From contig CM055312.2 of NCBI GenBank assembly GCA_029255685.2, positions 27,994,203-28,058,202 of the forward strand: 64,000 nucleotides of DNA. Reading direction: 5' to 3'. This document shows positions 55,668 through 64,000 of the stretch, piece by piece. The DNA is from Silene conica (lineage: Eukaryota > Streptophyta > Magnoliopsida > Caryophyllales > Caryophyllaceae). A model generated the notes under the pieces. That model was not told the origin of the DNA and did not search any database. It worked only from the letters and a program-made list of their open reading frames with translations. Each line of letters starts with the position of its first letter. Position 1 is the stretch's first letter. The position numbers and the translations under genes were made by a program.

Positions 55668-58335
55668 TGATGAGCTCTATTTTGGTCATGATTGTCGTTG
55701 TATTTACTTCATTTTCGGTCCCGATTCGACCTAGTTTTGCGTGCCTTTGCTCGTTTTTACGTCCATTTCCTAGACTATTCCTATTTGGTTTCCATGTTGT
55801 AGGTATTGTGACGTGAGCAAAGAAACGGGAGCAAACGAGGTGATTTTTGGGCGAAATATGAAGAAATGATGAAGGAAAGGCTCCAGGTCCTCTCAGCCGG
55901 TCCCAGACCGGCAGCCGGCTGGCCGGCTGGGAGGCTTTACTTGACTTAGGGCAAAATTTGGCAAAATGTTACAAGAATTCTACAACGGACCCTTAGCTGG
56001 TCACCGACCGGCGGCCGGCCGGTCGGCTGGGAATCATGTGCCTTCAAAAATGTGTCGAAGTTTCAGAAGTTCCAAACCTGACTCCCAACCGGTGGCCTAC
56101 TGGCAGCCGGCCCACCGGCTGGCTGCAACTGTGTATGTTGAAGAAAAGAAGAAAAAGTCAGAAGTGTAATTTCGCATCCCCAGCCGGTACCCGACCGACA
56201 GTCGGCCGGTCGGCTGAAAATCATTAATCAAGTAAAGAAAATTTCAGAAGCTCGTAATTTGACTCTTAGCCGGTTTCAGACCGGCAGTCAGTGGACCGAC
56301 TGAGAGTCATATTTCAGAAATTCGCACACTATATAAACCCACACTTAGTCTATTTTCATGGACGCAACATTTATTGTATTTTTCACGCATTTCTAGGGTT
56401 TGTTACTGTTTCATTGCTTTCATTTACACATTCAAATCTCAACTCAAATCCTTAATCCTTCTTTAGTTTTTGTAATCCTTTTAGATAATCTTTCCTTAAT
56501 CATAGTTAGTGTTCTACCTAGTAAATCATTAGTTTACATTTGGGATTTGGTTGTAATTTGGAGGGTTTGAGAAGACTCTTCTTTTGTAATAAAAGCTCTT
56601 CACTTTAATCAAGTTGTTGGTATAATCTTTCCTCTCTTTACTTAGTTATTTCATTTGTTTAAGTTTTCTTTGTTCATTTACTTACTTTTACCATAATCCA
56701 ACATGTTTAGCATTTACTCATCATTTGTTTACATGTTTGCTTTAGAAATGTGTGAGTAGTTCCCTGGCTAGGGTTAGGGGTGTTCTTGGGTAGTTGGTGT
56801 TGATGATTAGTGCTTAGGGTTAGGGTTTGGTCTTCATCTTTGTTAGGTTTTCATTATATGCATGTTATATGTTTGATGAAATGCCTCAACGATGGTTGGG
56901 CATGAATCTTGTTGTTGTTTGCCTTTGACAATAGTCTAGGGTTCTCATGAGCATGTATGTATGTTAAGTTGGCCTTGTTTGTAGCGAGAGCTAGGATAGG
57001 GTTCGACTTTAGGGGAGTCAAATCGATAGACGCGACAAACCTAGACCTAGCTTAGAAGAGACCTCCTACCCTTTGCATGTTTGACACTGACTGTTGGGGC
57101 TGGTGTCCTTGACAATTAAGTACAATGACTTATTAAATCTCTTTAAGGATCACAAGGGCATACTTTTGTATTATTACCAGTTGATCCACGTTTATCAATA
57201 ACGGTTGGCTTGCTAGATAAGTTTGACGTTATTGTCATACGGATGGCGGTGATCAACTGGTCCCTATACGTCACACCTATAGGATACGTTTGAGAGATGT
57301 GAAGGTATGAAAATACAGTCACATTTATGCCGAATACGACTAAACAGTTAGTCAGAGGTATTGACTATTAAATTAGTCAATAAGATGTTGAGATTATTAT
57401 TTAATACGGATTAAATAATTTTAGCTAATGCGGATTACATGATTAATTCGTAAAATTAAATATAAGCAGTTATATTTAATTAAATATTGATTTCGGGTAT
57501 TAATATAAACAGTTATATTAATTTGGGTAATTATACAATATCGTAATTTTATCAGACCATTATTAATACATCGACTGCATTAATATCTGATAACACGTAT
57601 GCGATTTATAATAAAAATCCCGCAAATAATATTTAGCAAAACGGGTCGAATCATGCAAAGGAATAAGGTAAGAGTGGAGAAATCCCACTCTTACCCTAAT
57701 TCGGCCGACCCACCCTAAGTACTACATAAGGAGAGTCCTTCTCCTTATGGCAGGAACTGTTGAATCATAATTCTCACAATTAGGGTTTTGAGAGCATTCT
57801 TCTCCCAAAACTCAGATCTCACATCTAAAACCTCAATAGCTTTCCCCATATTGCAAGGCAATTGGAGAGTATTTTCTAGCACACGCGGCATCATCTCAAA
57901 CAAAGTCTTGGGTGCAAGTTATAGGAGGGAATTTACTTTAATTCTTGTTCTTAGGCCATAAGCACAAAGGACCAAAGGTTGAATTCTTTTTCTTATCCTT
58001 TTTAATCTTATGACTATAAACACAACTGTATTTTTCATTATAATCCTGCAAGTTTAGGGTGAATACATGCTTTATTCCCCGCACTGACTTACCCTAGTAA
58101 CCCCCGACACCCTAGTTGTTTTTATCATCAATTTAATCTTAGCATATTTGCCTTCATTTATCTTTAGTTGTTAGTCTTTTCGCAAACCAACCTATTACCT
58201 CGACTTAGGCTTTAATTAGAACCAAACTAATCAATTATCCCCACCATCTTTGTGTTCGACCCCGAATTACATACTACTTGCTTTCGGGTTTATAAATTTG
58301 TTTGATGCCGGTAGTGACGGCAAAACCGGCCATCA
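55668..58335 (+). repeat. 3' LTR of Athila A, split by a solo LTR
   Basis: Starts TGATGAGCTCTATTTTGGTC and ends ACCGGCCATCA. Without the 992-bp insert and its 5-bp duplication it is about 1671 bp. Hairpin array at 55891-56310, TATA box at about 56330. Confidence 0.92.
57092..58083 (+). mobile_element. solo Ty1/copia-type LTR
   Basis: TGTTGGGGCTGGTGTCCTTG ... TTATTCCCCGCA, 992 bp, flanked by CTGAC at 57087-57091 and 58084-58088. It carries GACGTTATTGTCATACGGAT and CACACCTATAGGATACG, a block related to the LTRs at 26850-28119 and 62290-63529. A perfect stem GGTAAGAGTGG/CCACTCTTACC lies at 57667-57695. No internal region, so it is the product of LTR-LTR recombination. Confidence 0.9.
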
Positions 58336-58906
58336 AAATGGCGCCGTTGTCGGGGATGGTGCTAGAAATTGTTTAGTTTAGTTTTAGTTTTAGCTTTAGT
58401 TAGTCGTGCTTTCTTTGTTTTGGTCAAAGCTTTGTTAGTTAAGTGTAGAGTGGTTGTTATTTTACTCTCCCTAGTGCCTAAAAAACAGTAGGACGACTAA
58501 TCTTTGTGCTAAGTTTTTATGCCAAGGGGCGACTCAACTTCTTTACTTTCAAGCTCCGAACCGGAAAGGCTTTTTCGAGCCTTAAGGAACCGGACCTTAG
58601 CAAGAGTGAGGATTGCTTCCCAAGCATCAACTAGTCAAAACAACCCACCTCCTTCACCCGAACCACAAAGCCCAAATCAAAACATTCCTAGCCCAATCTC
58701 CGAAAACTTCGACAACCCGTTCTACCAATCACCACCACCCTCACCTCACATTCTAAACCACCCTATTACCCCGACTTAGGCTTTAATTAGAACCAAACTA
58801 ATCAATTATCCCCACCATCTTCGTGTTCGACCCCGAATTACATACTACTTGCTTTCGGGTTTATAAATTTGTTTGATGCCGGTAGTGACGGCAAAACCGG
58901 CCATCA
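58336..58906 (+). repeat. extra leader, gag head and LTR tail at the 3' edge of A
   Basis: Beyond the 3' LTR come a primer site, leader and the first codons of gag (MPRGDSTSLLSSSEPERLFR at 58519), then a second copy of the last ~144 bp of the LTR (58763-58906) ending at the target duplication. The element thus has three LTR ends, as if its 3' side once held a further unit. Confidence 0.85.
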
Positions 58907-60087
58907 ACCCCGCACTGAGAGTATGGTTCTCAGAGATTATACTTCCTTTGTTGAGGTGTACGACGACGTCATTTGGGCTGAGAGCTCGATTAGGGATATT
59001 GATGCTGAGACTCGTGATGTTACTGCTAGTGCTTCTTCACACCAGAGATCTACTTATCAGGGCAAGCGACCTTTTGTTCCATGTACTACTGCACCTACTT
59101 CTCAGAAGAAGAGGTTTGAGAGGTTTGTCGCTCCGGTCACTAAGACCATTGTTCATACATACAGAGGCCTCGATAGATACATGTAGCCGTTGTGGTAAAC
59201 CTCTTCATCCTGGTTTTGATTGCTACAGACAGGCGTACAAGTGCTACACTTGTAACGGATTTGGGCATAGATGTTTCGAGTGTCCGGAGAGGAACACCGC
59301 ACTAGGCAAGGCTGCCACTACTGCTGCAGCTACTCGATGGAACAAGGCAAAGGGGAAGATTTTTTGTCATGACTAGGGCTGAAGCCGAGGCCAATCTGGA
59401 TATCATTGCTGGTATATTTTCTGTTCTCGGTGTTGAGTGCTTGATCTTATTTGATACTGGTGCTTCATTGTCTTTCATATCGACTCTGTACGCCGATAGA
59501 CTAGCTCTGGAGTCTTCTATTGTTGAGGAGACGTCTATCTCATTGCCTTCCGGAGACGTTTTTTCTTGCTTTTCTCCGATAGGGATGTTCCTATTGTGAT
59601 TGGTTGTGCCACTTTTCCAGCAAACTTACTGAGGTTTCCACTCGAGGAATTTGACATTATCCTCGGTATGGATTGGATGTCGCAGTACCATGCGCGTTTC
59701 GAGTGCCGTGACCAGAAAATATGCCTGAGGAGTTCTACTGGACTTCGTGTTTCCTATAAGGGAACTCGCCCCCGAAAGGGTGTTCGCGTCATTTCTTCAA
59801 TGAAAGCTTCTTACCTTCTTAGGAAGGGTTGCCAAGCCTTCCTGTGTGTTGTTTCAGCCGCGAAACCTTCGTTGCCAAAGCTTGAAGATGTAGCCATTGT
59901 TCGAGAGTTTCCAGATGTCTTTCCAGAAGAGTTGTCGGGTATACCTCTTGAGAGAGATATTGAGTTTACGATCGAGCTTGTACCAGGTACCGGACCTATA
60001 TCTAAGGCTCCATATCGGATGGCTCCGCCTGAATTGAAGGAACTGAAGCAGCAATTAGAAGAGATGATTGAGAAGGGATTTATTTGA
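58907..60087 (+). pseudogene. chromovirus gag end, zinc knuckles and protease
   Basis: The outer element resumes after ACCCC. RDYTSFVEVYDDVIWAESSI is the gag end. CSRCGKPLHPGFDC and CYTCNGFGHRCFEC are paired CCHC knuckles at about 59186-59285. LILFDTGASLSFIS near 59440-59480 is the protease active site, and a linker leads to PYRMAPPELKELKQQLEEMI at the polymerase start. Fossil. Confidence 0.85.
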
Positions 60088-61230
60088 CCGAGTGCTTCTC
60101 TTTGGCGTGCTCCGGTGCTTTCGTCAAGAAGAAGGATGGATCGATGAGATTCTGTATCGACTACAGGGAATTGAACAGAGTTACGGTGAAGAACCGATAT
60201 CCTCTACCTAGGATTGATGACCTATTTGATCAGCTTCGAGGTGCCTCCAGATTCTCCAAGATTGATCTACGGTCAGGGTATCACCAGATTCCAGTTAGAG
60301 AGGCTGACATTGCAAAGACTACTTTCCGTACCAGATATGGACATTTTGAGTTTGTGGTCATGCCATTTGGGTTGACCAATGCTCCTGCGATATTCATGGA
60401 TCAGATGAATAGGACATTCAGTGAGTACTTGGACACTTGTGTTGTGGTGTTCATTGATGACATTTTGATTTATTCTAAGACTGATGATGAGCATGTCGAA
60501 CATCTTCGAATCATTCTTGAGATTCTGCGCTGTCAGAAGTGGTTTGCTCAGTTTTCGAAGTGTGAGTTCTGGTTGTCTCAGGTTGCCTTTTTAGGATATG
60601 TCATCTCCAGTGAGGGTGTTATGGTTGATCCCTCCAAGATAGAGGATGTGATAGATTGGGAGAGTCCCAAAGATGTGGGAGAGATTCGTAGTTTCCTTGG
60701 GTTGGCAGGTTACTGCCGACGTTTCGTACAGGACTTCTCTAGACTTGCTCGTTCGATGACTCAATTGCTGAAGAAGGAAACCAAATTTGTGTGGACCGAT
60801 AGCTGTGAGAGTTCGTTTCAGGAGTTGAAGACTAGATTGATGACCGCCCCAGTGCTTACTCTTCCAGAGAATGGGGTTAATTATGATGTCTAATGCGATG
60901 CTTCGATGCTTGGTTTAGGTTGTGTACTGATGCAGAGTGGGAAGGTGATAGCCTATTCCTCCAGGCAGTTGCGTGTTCACTAGGTGAACTATCCTGCACA
61001 TGACTTGGAGTTAGCCTTAGTTGTTCATGCTTTGAAGATGTGGCGACATTACCTCATTGGTTCGCATTGTCGTATTTTCACCGACCATAAGAGCTTGAAG
61101 TACATTTTTACTCAGAAGGATCTTAATATGAGGTAGCGTCGTTGGTTGGAACTAGTCAAGGACTACGACATCGAGTTGTTGTATCATGAGGGCAAGGCCA
61201 ATTTTGTTGCTGATGCGCTTAGTCGTAAGA
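60088..61230 (+). pseudogene. chromovirus reverse transcriptase and RNase H
   Basis: [54 protein letters not shown] and [16 protein letters not shown] are the canonical polymerase motifs. The [17 protein letters not shown] connection and RNase H with [13 protein letters not shown] and ADALSRKSS follow. Fossil. Confidence 0.9.
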
Positions 61231-62284
61231 GTTCTCACTCTTTGAGCGACATTCGAGTGTTGCTAGATGAGCTTTGTTCTGAGTTCCGAAAGTTGAGGTT
61301 AGAGATGGTTAGTAGTGGATTCGATTGGTTAGTTGTGATGTCTGCTGAGCCGACTTTGTATTGGGAGATTCGCAAGAGTTTGCCTACTGACGCGACTTTT
61401 AGGAAATTTGAGGCTAAGATTGTTAATGGTGAGGCTAAGGACTTTGTGATTGATGCTGACAGCTTTCTTCGTCCCAATGGGCGAATGTTTGTTCCTGATG
61501 CTCCTACTTTGAGGAAGAGAGTGTTAGATGAGGCTCATTTGACTCCTTACTCTATTCATCCTGGTGGCGAGAAGATGCATAAGGATCTTAGGCTTTTGTT
61601 TTGGTGGCCTAGGATGAAGAAGGACATCTTGGACTATGTGAGTAAGTGTTTGACTTGTCAGCGGGTGAAGATTGAGCATAAGAGACGTGGTGGTCTACTA
61701 CAGCCGCTCCATGTTTCTCAGTGGAAATGGGAGTGCATCTCCATGGATTTTGTGACCGCTCTACCGAAGACTATTGGCGGTAAGGATGCCGTTTGGGTAG
61801 TAGTCGACAGGTTGACTAAGTGTGCTAGGTTCATACCGATTCGAGAGACTTGGGATATGGATCGCCTTGCTAAGGCTTACATTGCTGAGATTGTTCCCTA
61901 TCATGGGGTTCCGAAGGAGATTGGTTCAGACAGAGATCCGCGTTTTTGTTCAAGGTTCTGGAAAGCTCTTCAGGAGGACATGGGTAGCCGACTATTGATG
62001 AGTACAACTTTCCATGCTGCGACAGATGGTCAGTCTGAAAGGACCATACAGACTTTAGAGTATCTATTGCGTACTTGTGAACTTAACTTTCAGACTTCGT
62101 GGGAACAGAGTTTGCCGCTGGTTGAGTTCTAGTACAACAACAGTTATCATTCGTCGATCAAGATGGCTCCATATGACGCGCTTTATGGTAGGAAGTGTTG
62201 TAGCCCGATTTGTTGGGATTAGTCGGGTGATGTTCATCATTTAGAACCTGACCAGTTAGCTGTGACCATTGATCATGCTCAGCT
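61231..62284 (+). pseudogene. chromovirus integrase, first part
   Basis: Zinc-binding domain HPGGEKMHKDLRLLFWWPRM with CLTCQRVK; catalytic core DFVTALPKTIGGKDAVWVVV, GSDRDPRFCSRFWKALQ and GQSERTIQTLEYLLR. It is interrupted by a solo copia LTR. Fossil. Confidence 0.9.
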
Positions 62285-62289
62285 GATTC

Positions 62290-63529
62290 TGTTGGGAAAT
62301 GTGTCCTCAACAATAGTGCGATCACGTCAATGATAATAATCATTGTCAAAATCTTATGATAAGAATATGCAAGGGATGATCCGATATTATATATACTCAA
62401 CTGACCAACATTAATCGGTAATGATTGGCTGACTAGAGTTTGACATTACTGTCGTATGACGGTGGTGGTCAGTTGATCCCTTTAGGTCACACCTATAGGA
62501 TAATCCCCTTAACATATACATTGATTAATTACATACAATATGAATTGATCAAATTCCTTAAAATCGAATATCGAGAAATCAGAGGTTGAATCATAATGTA
62601 AGATTTATATTGGAAATTGAAATGTGTCGATTATCAAATATTAATCGATATTTTTGAAATATCGAAATTAGAATATGAATGGTTCATGGTTATAACAAAC
62701 GTTATATATCGTATCGACGATTATTATGATAACCATATATTGGGACGGTAATTACGAATTACTAAAATAATTTGTTAAATATGATTTAATTAATTTGGAA
62801 ATAGTATTTATATGAAAAATATATTTTAAATTAATACAATTTAATTATGTCACATAGCATGTTACATATTATACAAACTGTACAAATCACTTTTGTAAAA
62901 TGAAAGTCCATTTTACATTATTAGCCGTGTAAATGAAAGGAATAAGATTAATATTATGATATTATATCTTATTAACATAATTATTTGTTAGGGGTGATGT
63001 GACCTAACACTTAGCATTATGGGTAAGATAAAAAGGGTTTCTAACCATTCCTCATGCCCCCCTTTCACGGAAACCCTAACAACCCCTCCCTCTATATATG
63101 TGATATATTCTCATAATCATATTTACTCTAATGCTTGATTATTTTCTAGAGTAAGAAAATAATTTCAAAACCTCTAAAATTATATTATTACATAATATAT
63201 TAATATACTATAATAGTTATAGTATTTAATTTTCTAATTAGATTAATTAGAATTCGTTTTAAGGTAAAACCGTTTTTGTTCACCTAGTCCGAGTTAATCT
63301 CGGTTGGTTATGGGTAAGTCTTGGGTGCAATTTGAAGGAGGCAATCTACGTTGGTTGCTCCGTGGAGGATCGTCCTTAGCATTCTTGGACCGATTGTAAG
63401 GGTTCTTCTATTTATATTTCCGCAACTTATATTACATGCATAAGATCTAAATAAATTAATGAGTTAATTTTGTTATATAATTAGTAAGACTAATTTTATG
63501 GTTAAGTTAGTATGACCTAATTTTGTTCA
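62290..63529 (+). mobile_element. solo Ty1/copia LTR in the chromovirus integrase
   Basis: TGTTGGGAAATGTGTCCTCA ... CCTAATTTTGTTCA, 1240 bp, flanked by GATTC at 62285-62289 and 63530-63534. Same family as the reversed LTR at 26850-28119. The perfect target duplication shows one clean insertion followed by LTR recombination. Confidence 0.92.
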
Positions 63530-64000
63530 GATTCGTGGTAGGATGAAGGCCGCTCAGGACCGGCAGAAATCATACGCCGATGTTCGCCGTAGACCGCTTG
63601 AGTTTGAGGCTGGTGATCGAGTGTTTCTCAGAGTTTCTCCGATGAAAGGTGTGAAAATATTTGGTGTTAAGGGCAAGTTGAGCCCAAAGTACATTAGACC
63701 GTATGAGATTTTGAAGAATATTGGTGGCGTTGCTTATAGGTTGGATTTGCCTCCGAGATTGGGCAAGGTGCATAGTGTCTTCCATGTTTCACAGCTCCGC
63801 AAGTATGTCAGTGACCATAGTCATGTTCTTCAGAGGGAGATCGATAACCTTGAGCCGAATCTCGCATTCGAAGAGCATCCCGTGAAGATCCTTGATCGTC
63901 AGGACCGGAAGCTGAGGAGCAAGGTGGTGCCCCTAGTGAAGATCTTTGGCAATGTGGCGATGTGGAAGAGTAGACTTGGGAGACAGAAGCTTCGATGCGC
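63530..64000 (+). pseudogene. chromovirus integrase end and chromodomain-like start
   Basis: After the duplicated GATTC the integrase tail resumes: QDRQKSYADVRRRPLEFEAG, then the GPY/F-type module with LSPKYIRPYEILKNIG and LPPRLGKVHSVFHVSQLRKY. A basic KLRSKVVPLVK block leads into where Tekay-type elements carry a chromodomain. Cut by the window edge. Confidence 0.85.

Larger units (their letters stand above)
30439..58906 (+). mobile_element. Athila-lineage Ty3 element A, fossil
   Basis: It is bounded by TGATGAGC...GGCCATCA and by target duplications ACCCC at 30434-30438 and 58907-58911. Parts: 5' LTR 30439-32049, primer site, gag, protease, reverse transcriptase, RNase H, first part of integrase, nested element B, rest of integrase, hairpin array, ORF-1, polypurine tract, 3' LTR 55668-58335 (holding a solo copia LTR), and a short extra repeat of LTR tail at the very end. 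It is broken, with roughly eight to ten breaks. By eye the LTRs differ at about 40 of 1600 sites plus one 60-bp length difference. At an assumed 1.3e-8 changes per site per year this gives about one million years. Confidence 0.92.
28241..64000 (+). mobile_element. outer chromodomain Ty3 element (Tekay/Del-like), fossil, runs off window
   Basis: Parts in order: 5' LTR-like sequence to about 29699, primer binding site, gag start (to 30438), a nested Athila insertion (30439-58906), gag end with zinc knuckles, protease, reverse transcriptase, RNase H, integrase, a solo copia LTR insertion (62290-63529), then integrase tail and the start of a chromodomain-like end. The 3' LTR is outside the window. 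It is broken, with about six to eight breaks besides the two insertions. It must be older than Athila A, which split it, so probably well over one million years. The left LTR border is not certain. Confidence 0.8.

Overview
The window is nuclear DNA of a flowering plant, probably a eudicot. The evidence is an intron-rich plant gene (DNA ligase 6), fragments of plant-specific genes (TOPLESS, TROL thylakoid rhodanese, WVD2-like TPX2 proteins, MED33), a plastid 23S rRNA scrap, Stowaway-like MITEs, and Athila and chromodomain Ty3 retroelements. The species cannot be named from the sequence.

Layout. (1) 1-8.2 kb: the 3' part of one apparently intact host gene on +, DNA ligase 6 (14 exons seen, 504 codons, stop at 8047-8049). 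Its introns hold MITEs and three separate tandem duplications. (2) 8.6-23.3 kb: a gene graveyard. Partial copies of at least nine unrelated host genes lie within about 11 kb, nearly all on +, with introns retained: presequence protease, TraB family, GCN2-like kinase, TPX2/WDL, TOPLESS, spinster-like transporter, TROL, an L-type lectin receptor kinase (on -) and MED33. An antisense plastid rrn23 piece lies among them. Related inverted repeats at 8.6 and 22.2 kb bracket the mosaic, and a good Helitron 3' end (GC hairpin, then CTAG|T) lies at 23255. This is the picture expected of gene capture by a Helitron or MULE-like element, but the vehicle's own ends are not proven. (3) 23.5-28.2 kb: broken LTR-element pieces in both orientations, including an array of hairpin repeats.

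(4) 28.2 kb to the window end: a Russian doll of retroelements. A chromodomain Ty3 element (Tekay-like, +, running off the right edge) was split in its gag by a large Athila element, here called A (30439-58906, target duplication ACCCC). A was split in its integrase by a younger Athila, called B (37330-49191, target duplication CCCCT, LTRs nearly identical). Two solo copia LTRs with perfect 5-bp target duplications sit in the 3' LTR of A (57092-58083) and in the integrase of the chromovirus (62290-63529). All are fossils, described only by parts, order and rough age.

The most unusual signal is structural. Three different arrays of tandem hairpins (25.3, 28.6 kb, and every Athila LTR plus the stretch before ORF-1) each repeat a conserved core every 45-110 bp, while the flanking arms change from unit to unit yet stay complementary. 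In the Athila LTRs the array sits directly upstream of the TATA box. Conserved core plus covarying arms suggests selection on hairpin or cruciform shape. I could not run folding, homology or expression searches; calls rest on reading the sequence and on remembered family motifs.
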